Assembly (NCBI GenBank): GCA_900542575.1
Contig: UQOE01000013.1
Location: 1 to 55,708 of the forward strand
Length of the DNA stretch: 55,708 bases
From: an uncultured Oscillospiraceae bacterium
Lineage (GTDB): Bacteria > Bacillota > Clostridia > Oscillospirales > Acutalibacteraceae
Direction of reading: 5' to 3'
In this document: positions 1 through 8,011 of the stretch, in pieces
How positions within the stretch are numbered: position 1 is the stretch's first letter
How the letters are laid out: each line of letters opens with the position of its first letter
Notes under the pieces: model-generated
Databases searched by the model: none
What the model was told of the DNA's origin: nothing
Seen by the model: only the letters and a program-made list of their open reading frames with translations
Program-made: the position numbers and the translations under genes

Positions 1-22
1 CTGTTACAAATACGTTTGTCAT
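1..22 (-). CDS. 5' end of an unidentified gene, cut by the window edge
   Basis: Only seven codons are inside the window (reads MTNVFVT). An ATG at 20-22 on the minus strand follows an AGGAG ribosome binding site at usual spacing, and a good promoter lies further upstream at 72-100, so a real gene start is likely. Seven residues are too few to name a product. Confidence 0.55.
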
Positions 23-71
23 ATTGAATCGCTCCTTTTTGCATCTCATGTTGCACTTCTTTCTTGTGTCT

Positions 72-100
72 AATATAATGCAGCTAAGGAAGAGGAACAA
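72..100 (-). promoter_or_regulatory. Sigma-70 type promoter for the cut-off gene at the left edge
   Basis: On the minus strand TTGTTC (95-100) and TATATT (72-77) are separated by exactly 17 bases. Together with the AGGAG-ATG arrangement at the left edge this gives a leader of about 45 bases. Confidence 0.55.
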
Positions 101-302
101 CCAACAATCCAGCTGCAGATGAAACTTATGCATCACGCAGCCGGTTCCTGTTGCAGAAAGAAAAAAAGACATCCAGATATTCATCCGGTTGGTATTATTG
201 CCTGACCTGACTTTTAGAGGAAAATGGTTTTGCCGGCGAGGAAGGCAGGAACACAGGAGGAACCGCATTCTCCCGGCTCAATAAGAGCCGGGCTTTTGAA
301 AA

Positions 303-334
303 AACTGAAAAATCCCGGCAGGAGCCGGGATTTT
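303..334 (-). terminator. Rho-independent terminator after the first CmpB-type gene
   Basis: Read on minus, ATCCCGGC-tcct-GCCGGGAT is followed by TTTTTCAGTTTTTT. A second hairpin (272-292, CCCGGCTC/GAGCCGGG) lies just beyond and may be a backup. Bases 23-388 otherwise show no gene that I can support. Confidence 0.75.
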
Positions 335-388
335 AAACATTTATATGATAGCTTGCGCAAAAGCCGAACAAAGAAGAAGGGCGTACTT

Positions 389-1663
389 TCAGTGGCGCTC
401 CGAACCGGAAAAGAGGATGGAGATGAGAATACGGACGGCACGTTTGAACGAGGCTTTTCGCTCGGAATGGGTCTTGTTCGGATTGATGGCTTCGCGTCCT
501 TCGCTGAGGGCCGGTTCCACTTTTTCCATGGCCTCGGCGCTCCGCTCCCGGACGGTCTGGGTGACATCGCTGGCCTTTTCACGGACCGTCTGCCCCATGT
601 CGCCGGCAAAATCTTTGGCGTCTGCGGCCATACCGGCAGCGATATCGCGCAGGTCTTCACCGTCTTCCCTGGCGCGGTCAAATTCCTTGAGCTTCCGCTT
701 GATGGGGGAGTTCTCCAGCGCGCGTTCGTCCGTGTGGTTCAAAGTGTCGCCGGCCAGGTCGCCGTCTCTGGAACGGCGGGAATTCGGATAGGCTTTAATA
801 ACCACTTCGTCTGGAAATTTGCGGTCGAAATATTTCTGGAGACGGTTGGTCGCCGGAATGCTGTCCTGTCTGGCGGTGAAGCGGCTTTTGGCGAACGCCG
901 AGACGATAATGTCATAGAGCAGAAATGCCAGAGTACCCCAGAAGGCCGGAATCCCGACGCTTTTTGGAACTTTGGTCATCAGATACTTGAGGACCGGATA
1001 AATGAACTTGCACCAGAGGATGCCGAGCATGCCCCAGAAACAGGAGTACATGAAGCAGATGCGGCCGTTGATATTGAACAGCCGATGCGAGTAGTCCCAG
1101 GAGCGGTAGCCGGTGAAGGTCTCTTCCCCCCAGCTCATGATGTATTCCAGGACGGAACACCAGACGAAACTTTTGGCGAAGATCTCTTCCACCGGGGCAT
1201 CCATGTCCCGGTACAGAAGGATCGTCAGAAACACGCCGGCAATGGCTTCCGCAAAACTGAACTTGCCGTAGACGACCGAGGTGCGGTTTTCCCAATAGCC
1301 GTTGGAGACGCGGCACCAGAGCTCTTCCACCAGGCTGCCGAGCCCTGCGCTGAATACAAAAATGTAGAACAGCTCATAGAAGCTGAAGTGTTCCGGGTCG
1401 CCGGTGCCGAAAAAATGGTGCAGCAGATAATCGAACTGCTCCTTTGCATTTTTTATCTGTGTTTCGCGGTCAATATGCTTCCCAAACTCGGATGCGTCCC
1501 GGATGGCGAAGCCTTTCTGGTCGGTCTGAGGGGAAGAAAAATTTGCCTTGTCGTTGAGCTTGCGGATGACAAAATTCCAGTCAAAATTTCGCAGCAGATC
1601 GTCCAGATGGGTGTCCCGGAGGCCTGCTGCGAGGTCGGCAAAGTGCCTGGTATCAAAATTCAT
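389..1663 (-). CDS. CmpB-type putative ABC transporter permease with an LEA-like C-terminal tail
   Basis: A 424-residue membrane protein. The start is the ATG at 1663, which has an AGGAG site; an upstream extension reads through non-protein-like sequence. The middle third (about residues 90-290) has several membrane segments and motifs shared with the next gene upstream (FYELFYIFVFSAGLGSLVEE, NGYWENRTSVVYG, SWDYSHRLFNINGRICF), which place it in the CmpB-type putative ABC permease family of Firmicutes. No ATPase gene is nearby, so transport is unproven. The last 100 residues are unlike the paralogue: charged, helical, with about 11-residue repeats such as AKDFAGDMGQTVREKASDV, resembling LEA/YtxH stress proteins, then a basic amphipathic end. 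Probably integral membrane with a cytoplasmic tail. Its physiological role is unknown. Confidence 0.8.
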   Translation of the reverse strand: MNFDTRHFADLAAGLRDTHLDDLLRNFDWNFVIRKLNDKANFSSPQTDQKGFAIRDASEFGKHIDRETQIKNAKEQFDYLLHHFFGTGDPEHFSFYELFYIFVFSAGLGSLVEELWCRVSNGYWENRTSVVYGKFSFAEAIAGVFLTILLYRDMDAPVEEIFAKSFVWCSVLEYIMSWGEETFTGYRSWDYSHRLFNINGRICFMYSCFWGMLGILWCKFIYPVLKYLMTKVPKSVGIPAFWGTLAFLLYDIIVSAFAKSRFTARQDSIPATNRLQKYFDRKFPDEVVIKAYPNSRRSRDGDLAGDTLNHTDERALENSPIKRKLKEFDRAREDGEDLRDIAAGMAADAKDFAGDMGQTVREKASDVTQTVRERSAEAMEKVEPALSEGREAINPNKTHSERKASFKRAVRILISILFSGSERH

Positions 1664-1723
1664 GCCAATTCTCCTAGTCAGATTAAATCTATGTAAAATA
1701 TACCATATTCCTCTGGCGGCCGG

Positions 1724-1760
1724 CAAAAAATTTCCCTCTCCTGCTGAGCAGAAGAGGGAA
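1724..1760 (-). terminator. Rho-independent terminator between the two CmpB-type genes
   Basis: On minus the hairpin TTCCCTCTTCTGCT-cag-CAGGAGAGGGAA is followed by ATTTTTTG. It lies between the 1773 stop and the 1663 start, so the downstream paralogue is probably transcribed separately or by read-through. Confidence 0.75.
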
Positions 1761-1772
1761 GAAAGATTCGAA

Positions 1773-2708
1773 TTAGTTTGCTGCAGCGCCGACGACCAGC
1801 TGGATGCAGGAGACAGGCGCCTGGTGAATGGCATATCCCTGTCTTGCGGAGTCACTGGTCATCTGGTCAATCGGATTCATCGGATATTCATCTTTCGGAT
1901 GCGACTTCAGCGTGTCGCTGGCGACCTGGCCGTTCGTGACCTCATAGGAGTTGGGATAGGTCCAGATCATGTATTTGTCCGAGAACTGCCATTCCATGAG
2001 CCGCTCGAACGGTGTGTCCACCGGATTGCCCGCTTTGCGGGCGTTGAAGGCGGAGACCGCACAGACGGTGATGATGGTATCGTAGAGCAGGAAGACAAAG
2101 AAAATCCAGAACAGGACTTTGCCAATGTGCTGGGGAACTTTGCGGATCAGTCGCTTGGCGCCGGGATAGATGATCTTGGCCCAGACCAGGCCCAGGATAC
2201 CCCAAAAGCAGCCGTAGAGGAAGCAGATGCGTCCGTTAATATTGAGCGGCATGTTGTGATAGTCCCAGGAGACGTGTCCGAATACGAGCTCTTCTCCCCA
2301 GCTCATGATATACTCGGCGAGGGAACAGATAATGGCACTTTTAAAGAAGACGCGCCAGAACTCGGTCTTGGTATTGCGGTAAAGCAGAAGGGTAAGAAGG
2401 GTTCCGCCAATGGAATAGGCGTAGCCGAACTCGCCGTAGACAAGGGAAGTACGGCGCTCCCAGTAGCCGTTGGTAATGACGCAGAAAATCTGCTCAATCA
2501 GAGCGCCGAGGATGGCGCTGACGACAAAGATGAAGAAGATTTCATAGCCGCTTAAATGGTCGTTGTCGTTGATGTCGAAAAAATGCTTCCTGAAGTGTTG
2601 CCAGCCGGTCTCCGGCTTCTCCGCCACAGATGCGGGGCTGACGGAAAAACCGTCATGTTCACTTCGTACCGCAAAGGGGGCGGCCTGCTGCTTCTTTTTC
2701 TTATTCAT
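1773..2708 (-). CDS. CmpB-type putative ABC transporter permease (paralogue)
   Basis: A 311-residue membrane protein homologous to the neighbour at 389-1663 across its membrane core (GYEIFFIFVVSAILGALIEQ, NGYWERRTSLVYGEFGYAYS, SWDYHNMPLNINGRICFLYG, then YPNSYEVTNGQVASDTLK matching YPNSRRSRDGDLAGDTLN). The N-terminus is lysine-rich and cytoplasmic-looking. The tail is short and lacks the LEA-like region of the paralogue. It starts 35 bases after aroQ, so the two are probably one transcript. Family membership is by motif similarity. No substrate can be given and no ATP-binding partner is adjacent. Confidence 0.8.
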   Translation of the reverse strand: MNKKKKQQAAPFAVRSEHDGFSVSPASVAEKPETGWQHFRKHFFDINDNDHLSGYEIFFIFVVSAILGALIEQIFCVITNGYWERRTSLVYGEFGYAYSIGGTLLTLLLYRNTKTEFWRVFFKSAIICSLAEYIMSWGEELVFGHVSWDYHNMPLNINGRICFLYGCFWGILGLVWAKIIYPGAKRLIRKVPQHIGKVLFWIFFVFLLYDTIITVCAVSAFNARKAGNPVDTPFERLMEWQFSDKYMIWTYPNSYEVTNGQVASDTLKSHPKDEYPMNPIDQMTSDSARQGYAIHQAPVSCIQLVVGAAAN

Positions 2709-2743
2709 GACACTTCACAGCTCCAGATATGAATTCAAACCGA

Positions 2744-3193
2744 CTATATCATATTTGTCTGATTTTGACAAATTTCAGACAGCGTGTCGATTGCCTCGAG
2801 ATAGCCTTTGAGACCGTGCCCTTTGATCGTCTGCACTGCAGCCAGGGAGACATAGCTGGTCTGGCGGAACGGCTCCCGTGCATCGACGTCCGAAATATGG
2901 ACTTCGACGGTCGGAATGCGGACCGCTTTCAGAGCATCCAGGATGGCGACGCTGGTGTGGGTGTAGGCGCCTGGATTCAAAACAATGCCGTCGGTGTTTC
3001 CAAAGGCCTCCTGAATATGGTCGACGAGATCGCCCTCGTGATTCGACTGGTAAAAGCTGACCGAAATGTTCTCCCGGTCGCACTTCTCCTGGATCATACG
3101 GCAGAGATCTTCATAGGACTCGGAGCCGTAGATGCCGGGTTCGCGGATACCGAGCATGTTCAGATTCGGTCCATTCATGACTAAAATACGCAG
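2744..3193 (-). CDS. aroQ: Type II 3-dehydroquinate dehydratase
   Basis: Converts 3-dehydroquinate to 3-dehydroshikimate in the shikimate pathway. Family motifs are present in order: MNGPNLNMLGIREPGIYG (containing the catalytic Arg17 and Tyr22), the QSNHEGDLVDHIQ loop, NPGAYTHTSVAILDAL, EVHISDVDAREPFR and a GHGLKGY end. From the best start the protein is 149 residues, normal for the type II dodecameric enzyme. That start is a CTG at 3193: AAGGGAG lies 8 bases upstream, and the resulting N-terminus MRILVMNGPN matches the family. The first ATG (codon 6) would remove strand 1, and a GTG three codons earlier touches the ribosome binding site. It heads the minus-strand group with the CmpB-type genes. 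Other aro genes are absent nearby. Confidence 0.93.
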   Translation of the reverse strand: MRILVMNGPNLNMLGIREPGIYGSESYEDLCRMIQEKCDRENISVSFYQSNHEGDLVDHIQEAFGNTDGIVLNPGAYTHTSVAILDALKAVRIPTVEVHISDVDAREPFRQTSYVSLAAVQTIKGHGLKGYLEAIDTLSEICQNQTNMI

Positions 3194-3302
3194 AGAAACC
3201 ACTCCCTTTAAGAAAATATACATATGTGACCATACTATCATAAAAAAGTGCGGTATGCTATGATGAAAAGCAGAAGCGCAAGCGCGGAAAGGAGCACGTA
3301 TT

Positions 3303-4034
3303 ATGGTATTTGCAGCAGTTCTGGCCGGCGGCATCGGCAGCCGGATGGGCGCCAACACCCCCAAACAGTATCTGAAAATCGGCGGCCGTTCCATCCTGAA
3401 CATCACCGTCTCCAAGTTTTTGGAGGAACCGGTCTTTGAGCAGGTCGTCGTCCTGGTTCCGGAGGACTGGACGGCATATACCCGGGAGCATCTGCAGGAG
3501 GCTTTCGGCGAGACCGATCGCCTGAAAGTCCTGTCCGGCGGCGCTACGCGGAATGACACCCTCTCCAACGCCATCCGCTACTTTGAAACCCATTACGAGC
3601 TGGACGACGACAGTCTTCTCGTTACCCACGACGCGGTACGCCCGTTTGTCACCCGCCGCATTATCCGGGAAAACATTGAGCAGGCCAGAACCTATGGGGC
3701 CTGCGGAACCGCTATTCCGGCTGTAGATACCATTCTGCGCAGTCGGGACGGAGGGTTTATCGACGAAATCCCAGATCGCGCGGAGCTCTTTCAAATGCAG
3801 ACGCCGCAGACTTTCCGCATCCGCAAACTGGAGCAGCTCATGCGCAGTCTCACTGAGGAGGAGACGGAAATCCTGACGGACGGCTGCAAGATTTTCACCC
3901 TGAAGGGAGAACCGGTATCCATCGTACGGGGCGAACCGTATAACCTGAAAATTACTTATCCGTACGATCTGAAAATCGGCGAGGCCCTTGCCGCCTCCGG
4001 ACTGGATTCCGAGGAGGACCATGGAAATTCGTGA
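3303..4034 (+). CDS. tarI: TarI/IspD-family cytidylyltransferase, probably ribitol-5-phosphate cytidylyltransferase
   Basis: A 243-residue nucleotidyltransferase that would make CDP-ribitol from CTP and ribitol 5-phosphate. It has the glycine-rich AGGIGSRMG loop, PKQYL, the substrate motif HDAVRPFVTRRIIRENI, AVDTI and QTPQTFRI. The spacing and wording of the last three resemble TarI more than IspD, and the next gene is a teichoic-acid-type glycerophosphotransferase overlapping by 14 bases, which supports a wall polymer role. IspD (methylerythritol cytidylyltransferase) remains the alternative because the families are close. The ATG follows AAGGAG. No TarJ-type reductase is adjacent, so the CDP-ribitol pathway is incomplete here. 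Confidence 0.8.
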   Translation: MVFAAVLAGGIGSRMGANTPKQYLKIGGRSILNITVSKFLEEPVFEQVVVLVPEDWTAYTREHLQEAFGETDRLKVLSGGATRNDTLSNAIRYFETHYELDDDSLLVTHDAVRPFVTRRIIRENIEQARTYGACGTAIPAVDTILRSRDGGFIDEIPDRAELFQMQTPQTFRIRKLEQLMRSLTEEETEILTDGCKIFTLKGEPVSIVRGEPYNLKITYPYDLKIGEALAASGLDSEEDHGNS

Positions 4035-5178
4035 CTTAGCCTACCGCTTTTTTGCGGCAGTTTTTAACACATCTGCCCGGTTCCCGACGAAGCCGAAACG
4101 GGCCGTCTTCTTTCGCCTGACGGCCGGGGACCACTATGACTCCATGAACGAAGTGGAGGCCGCCCTGCGCCGCAGAGGGGACTATGAAATCATTCATATT
4201 TCCCGGGAAGAACTGCACAGCCCGCTCACGGCACTGAAATTCATGACGGTCGACGCCGCCCGCATGGGCCGTGCCCGCTATCTGTTCCTGAACAACAATT
4301 TTTTCCCCATGGGGTACATGCGGCCGAATCGAAAGACCAGGGTCATTCAGCTCTGGCATGGAATGGGGGCCTTCAAGAAATTCGGCTTTGATATCCCCCA
4401 GCCCCCGGAGGTCCGAAAGAAGGAGGAGGGAGCCGTCTCCCGGCTCGATGCAGTGGTCTGCTCCGCCGAATCCATCCGCCCTATTTACGCAAGTGCATTT
4501 CATATTGCTCCCGAAAAGGTGCTGACGACCGGCACGCCCATCCAGGACTTCTACTTTCGCCCGGAGAACGTCGGCCAAGAGGCGGTACGGCAGAAACGGG
4601 AGGCCTTCGACCGGAAATATCCCGTGTGCAGGGGAAAATACCTGGTCTTCTATGCCCCGACGTTTCGGGATGATCCGGAGGAAGACGCACAGCTCCTGAA
4701 TCACATGGATTTCACCCGCCTGGCCGATGCGGCTGCAGAGGGCGCGGGGCAGGAAGCGGCCGTTCTGGTGCGCCTGCATCCGAATGACCGGGCTTCCCGC
4801 GCTGGACTTGCGGCGGCCGTACAGAGCGACTCCCGCGTGGTCGACGTCACCGATTATCCGGACGGAAACGAGCTGAGTCTTCTCAGCAATGTCATGATTA
4901 CAGATTATTCCTCCATATGCATGAACAATGCATTACTGCGCAAACCGATTGTGTTCTATGCCTACGATCTCAGCCGGTTCGAGCAGGAGCGCAGCTTCTA
5001 CTTTGACTACCGCAGCACGGTTGGCGGCCCGGTGGTACAGGACATGGAGGAACTCTGCCGGGTGTTCCGTACGCAGGATTTCCACCCGGAGCGTCTGGAG
5101 GCTTTCCGCAAGCTGCATTTCGGCCGTCCGGACGGCCATGCGAGCGAAAAACTCCTTGACCGGGTTTTAGAATCATGA
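4021..5178 (+). CDS. CDP-glycerol/ribitol glycerophosphotransferase family (TagB/TagF-like)
   Basis: A 385-residue peripheral membrane glycosyltransferase-like enzyme of the family that adds polyol phosphate units to teichoic or capsule-type polymers. Diagnostic pieces: VIQLWHGMGAFKKFG (catalytic His), VVCSAESIRPIYASAF, TTGTPIQDFYF, LVFYAPTFRDD, VLVRLHPND and the CDP-binding stretch VMITDYSSICMNNALLRKPI. The start at 4021 is preceded by GAGGAGG and overlaps the end of the cytidylyltransferase gene, so translation is probably coupled. The protein is shorter than full TagF because it lacks a large N-terminal domain, which fits a primase or short polymerase role. Acceptor and polyol cannot be told from sequence. 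Confidence 0.88.
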   Translation: MEIRDLAYRFFAAVFNTSARFPTKPKRAVFFRLTAGDHYDSMNEVEAALRRRGDYEIIHISREELHSPLTALKFMTVDAARMGRARYLFLNNNFFPMGYMRPNRKTRVIQLWHGMGAFKKFGFDIPQPPEVRKKEEGAVSRLDAVVCSAESIRPIYASAFHIAPEKVLTTGTPIQDFYFRPENVGQEAVRQKREAFDRKYPVCRGKYLVFYAPTFRDDPEEDAQLLNHMDFTRLADAAAEGAGQEAAVLVRLHPNDRASRAGLAAAVQSDSRVVDVTDYPDGNELSLLSNVMITDYSSICMNNALLRKPIVFYAYDLSRFEQERSFYFDYRSTVGGPVVQDMEELCRVFRTQDFHPERLEAFRKLHFGRPDGHASEKLLDRVLES

Positions 5179-5230
5179 AATAATAACAGATGTTCTATTT
5201 TTTTCTATTGTATATGAGGAGTAGTGTTCC

Positions 5231-6412
5231 ATGAAGATCAACCATAATTTCGACAATCTGGTACCGAATTACCTCTTTGCAGATATCGCCAAGAAGTCTT
5301 CGACCTATGCAGAGGCACATCCGGACAAGCCGCTTATCCGCATGGGCATCGGCGACGTCACCCGTCCGCTCCCGAAAGTCGCCGTCGACGCGCTGAAAAA
5401 GGGTGCCGACGACCTCGGCCATATTGAAACCTTCAAGGGATATCCGGACTACGAGGGCTATGCGTTTGTCCGTGAGGCCATCAGCAATTACTACAAATCG
5501 TTCGGCGTCACCGTCAGCCCCGACGAAATTCTCGTCACCGACGGCGCCAAAGGCGACAGCGCCAACCTCGCAGAAATCTTCAGCGAAGACAGCGTTGTTC
5601 TCGCTACAGACCCGGTCTATCCGGTCTATGTCGACTCCAACATCATGGCCGGCCGCAAAATCGTCTATGCCCCGTCCAAAGCGGAAGACGGTTTCTGCCC
5701 CATGCCGGACCCCTCTGTCCATGCCGATCTCATCTATCTCTGCTCTCCGAACAACCCGACCGGCGCTGCCTTCTCCTATGACCAGCTGAAAGCCTGGGTC
5801 GACTATGCAAATAAAGAGGACGCCGTCATCATCTACGATGCCGCTTATGAGCATTTTATCGTCGACGATTCCCCGCGCAGCATCTTCGCAGTTGAGGGCG
5901 CCCGGACCTGTGCCATTGAAATCTGCTCCATGTCCAAGACGGCCGGCTTCACCGGCACCCGCGGCGGCTATACCGTCATCCCGCAGGAATTGGAGCGGGA
6001 CGGCCACAACATCTACAAACTCTGGTACCGCCGTCTGAGCACCAAGTACAACGGCGTCTCCTGGCCGGTTCAGTGCGCCATCGCCGCGGTCTTTTCCGAA
6101 GACGGTCTCAAAGAGATTGATGAAAACATCAACTACTACCGTGAAAACGCCAAAACCATCATGAAAACCTGCGACAAGCTCGGCATCCAGTACACCGGCG
6201 GCAAAAACTCCCCCTATGTCTGGATCAAATGCCCGGACGGCATGGGCTCCTGGGAATTCTTCGACTATCTTCTCGAAAACATCCAGGTCGTCGGCACGCC
6301 AGGCGAGGGCTTCGGCGAGTGCGGCAAGGGCTGGTTCCGCTTTACCTCTTTCGGCAGCCACGAAAATACAGAAGAGGCCATGAAGCGTATGGAAACATTG
6401 CTCAGCAAATAA
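5231..6412 (+). CDS. dapL: LL-diaminopimelate aminotransferase
   Basis: Fold-type I PLP enzyme of 393 residues converting tetrahydrodipicolinate directly to LL-diaminopimelate, using glutamate as amino donor, for lysine and peptidoglycan. Seen: N-terminal NLVPNYLFADIAKKS, substrate motif MGIGDVTRPLP, CSPNNPTGAAF, IIYDAAYEHF and the PLP lysine region SMSKTAGFTGTRGGY, all hallmarks of DapL rather than a general aspartate aminotransferase. Length is normal. It has its own GAGGAG site and ends in a strong terminator at 6430. Presence of dapL suggests the succinylase and acetylase routes are not needed in this organism. Confidence 0.95.
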   Translation: MKINHNFDNLVPNYLFADIAKKSSTYAEAHPDKPLIRMGIGDVTRPLPKVAVDALKKGADDLGHIETFKGYPDYEGYAFVREAISNYYKSFGVTVSPDEILVTDGAKGDSANLAEIFSEDSVVLATDPVYPVYVDSNIMAGRKIVYAPSKAEDGFCPMPDPSVHADLIYLCSPNNPTGAAFSYDQLKAWVDYANKEDAVIIYDAAYEHFIVDDSPRSIFAVEGARTCAIEICSMSKTAGFTGTRGGYTVIPQELERDGHNIYKLWYRRLSTKYNGVSWPVQCAIAAVFSEDGLKEIDENINYYRENAKTIMKTCDKLGIQYTGGKNSPYVWIKCPDGMGSWEFFDYLLENIQVVGTPGEGFGECGKGWFRFTSFGSHENTEEAMKRMETLLSK

Positions 6413-6429
6413 ATTGTTTTTCGGAATCA

Positions 6430-6459
6430 GGCATTCACATTTTGTGAATGCCTTTTTTT
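6430..6459 (+). terminator. Rho-independent terminator after dapL
   Basis: Perfect 10-bp stem GGCATTCACA/TGTGAATGCC with a three-base loop followed by seven T. Confidence 0.9.
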
Positions 6460-6475
6460 ATCAGGAGGGACCCGT

Positions 6476-7006
6476 ATGAATGAAGTTATCCGTACCATGA
6501 TGGAGCGGCGCAGCTGCCGCAGTTTCGACCAGACACGCCAGATCGCGGACGCGGATTTGCAGGATCTTCTGACCGCAGGACTTTGGGCGGCGAACGGACG
6601 AGGGCGCCAGAACACCCTGCTCATTGCCGTGCAGAACCGGGAAGATGCTGACGCACTCCGCCGTATGAATGCGGAAATCCTGGGGTCGAATTTCGATCCG
6701 TATTATGGAGCGCCGACGATTATCCTGGTGCTGTCAAAAAAGGATCCGGATTACCATACGCCTGTGGAAGACGGCGCCCTTGTGATGAGCAATCTGATGA
6801 ACGCCGCCCAGTCCCTTGGGCTCGGCTCCATCTGGATTCACCGCGAGAAAGAGATGTTTGAGACCGAAGAGGGCAGAGCCCTTCTGAAAAAATGGGGCGT
6901 CACCGGCGAATGGCGCGGCGTAGGCGGCTGTGCGGTCGGATTCCCGGCCGAGGACCCCGGAGCGGGCGCGGCACGGAAAGAGGGGAGAACCATCGTCGTT
7001 CGATAA
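6476..7006 (+). CDS. Nitroreductase-family flavoprotein
   Basis: A 176-residue FMN-dependent NAD(P)H oxidoreductase of the nitroreductase superfamily. Seen: the opening MMERRSCRSFDQTRQIADADL (the RRSxRxF phosphate-binding motif of FMN), GLWAANGRGRQNT, a DGALVMSNLMNAAQSLGLGSIWIH helix and a final GGCAVGFP. Length is typical. The start ATG follows CAGGAGGGA. It stands alone between the dapL terminator and a convergent terminator. The natural substrate is unknown for most members. The C-terminus carries an alanine/glycine-rich linker unlikely to be catalytic. Confidence 0.88.
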   Translation: MNEVIRTMMERRSCRSFDQTRQIADADLQDLLTAGLWAANGRGRQNTLLIAVQNREDADALRRMNAEILGSNFDPYYGAPTIILVLSKKDPDYHTPVEDGALVMSNLMNAAQSLGLGSIWIHREKEMFETEEGRALLKKWGVTGEWRGVGGCAVGFPAEDPGAGAARKEGRTIVVR

Positions 7007-7062
7007 AACTTTAATTTTTGAGGAGGTCTTAAGATCTCCCCTGAGAGGCGAGTCGAAGAAGA

Positions 7063-7108
7063 AGGGCGTACTGCAGAAACTTCATTCTGCAGTACGCCCT
7101 GTTTTAAT
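7063..7108. terminator. Bidirectional terminator between convergent genes
   Basis: A perfect 16-bp stem (AGGGCGTACTGCAGAA at 7063-7078 and its complement at 7085-7100) with a six-base loop and GTTTTAAT beyond it on plus. It can serve both the nitroreductase gene (plus) and the YD-repeat gene (minus). Confidence 0.75.
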
Positions 7109-7118
7109 AGGAAGTTTA

Positions 7119-7940
7119 TTAGATTGTACGATAAGTATAGCTGTAGGTAGCAGCCGCCTTGTTCTCAACCGTGTGGTCGGTGGAGGTTTTCAGGGTGCCG
7201 TTGGAGTTGTAGGCGAATGTGACAGTGCCGATGCGGGTGCAGCGGCCGAGAGCATTATAGGAAATCTGTATGCCGCCGTAATTGGTGACGCGGCCGAGAT
7301 TGTCCAGTGTGTAGTTGGTGACAACTTCCTTTCCGACGCCGCAGGTCCATACGGACTGGGTGAGACGTCCGGCGCTGTCATAGGAGAATTCGGTCTTCTC
7401 GGCTTCCGAGCCGGCGTGCCAGTTGATTTTGGTGAGGTTGCCGGCATCGTTATAGGTGTAGGTATAAGTGCCGGTGCTGACCTGCTGGGAATCTTTCCCG
7501 CCTTTGTAGTAGCGCACCTTGCTGAACGTGATTTTCGTGACGAGACCGTTGGAAGCGGTGATGTTGATTGTGTCTGTCGAAGAGTTGTAATGGTCGACGT
7601 AATTGTGGACGATAATCTTTTTGACTTTTCCGCTGCGGCAGACGTTGGACATGCAGTACTTAATTTCGTCGCTGAAGTCGGTCAGCATGATATTGCGGTT
7701 CTGTGTTCCGGCATCGGACAGCGAGATGAACGCATAGGCAATACCGTTGTCAATAGGAGAGCCGTTGGCGTTGTAGGTAAGCGTGCGATTGCTGTAGGAA
7801 CTGCTGAATTTACCGCCGGTTTCACTCAGAGACACGGTGCTTGGGACATAGTTCCCGGCTGCATAAGTGCTGACGGCTGCAGCGGAGAGAATGCCGAGCG
7901 TCATAACCAGGGTCAGCAGGACGGAAATAATTTTTTTCAT
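7119..7940 (-). CDS. Secreted protein with RHS/YD-type repeats
   Basis: A 272-residue exported protein. The ATG at 7940 follows AGGAGG, and the first 27 residues (MKKIISVLLTLVMTLGILSA...TYAA) are a clear signal peptide. The mature part is rich in Tyr, Thr, Asn and Ser. Its second half has tandem YD-like units (YTYTYNDAGNLTKI, FSYDSAGRLTQS, YTLDNLGRVTNY, ISYNALGRCTRI, FAYNSNGTLKTS), i.e. the beta-rich RHS/YD repeat. It is far shorter than toxin RHS proteins and has no toxin tip or core-cleavage motif, so a toxin role is not supported; a surface or carbohydrate-contact role is possible. It is monocistronic, facing a shared terminator. Confidence 0.85.
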   Translation of the reverse strand: MKKIISVLLTLVMTLGILSAAAVSTYAAGNYVPSTVSLSETGGKFSSSYSNRTLTYNANGSPIDNGIAYAFISLSDAGTQNRNIMLTDFSDEIKYCMSNVCRSGKVKKIIVHNYVDHYNSSTDTINITASNGLVTKITFSKVRYYKGGKDSQQVSTGTYTYTYNDAGNLTKINWHAGSEAEKTEFSYDSAGRLTQSVWTCGVGKEVVTNYTLDNLGRVTNYGGIQISYNALGRCTRIGTVTFAYNSNGTLKTSTDHTVENKAAATYSYTYRTI

Positions 7941-8011
7941 GGGGATATTCCTCCTGGGATCAAACATGTAACAGTTATCTTACTATATTGCAGAATGGAT
8001 TTCAAATTGGG

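Noticed and set aside
371..387. A 17-base word (AAGAAGAAGGGCGTACT) repeated at 7056-7072
   Set aside because: Both copies are beside gene ends, but only one is part of a hairpin. One chance match of this length is plausible in a window of this size.
224..1696. A 490-codon open frame on the plus strand
   Set aside because: Antisense to the CmpB-type gene, which has membrane segments, a ribosome binding site and a paralogue; this frame has none.
7119..7940. RHS/YD protein as a polymorphic toxin
   Set aside because: Only a few YD units, no long core, no self-cleavage motif, no toxin tip and no immunity gene.
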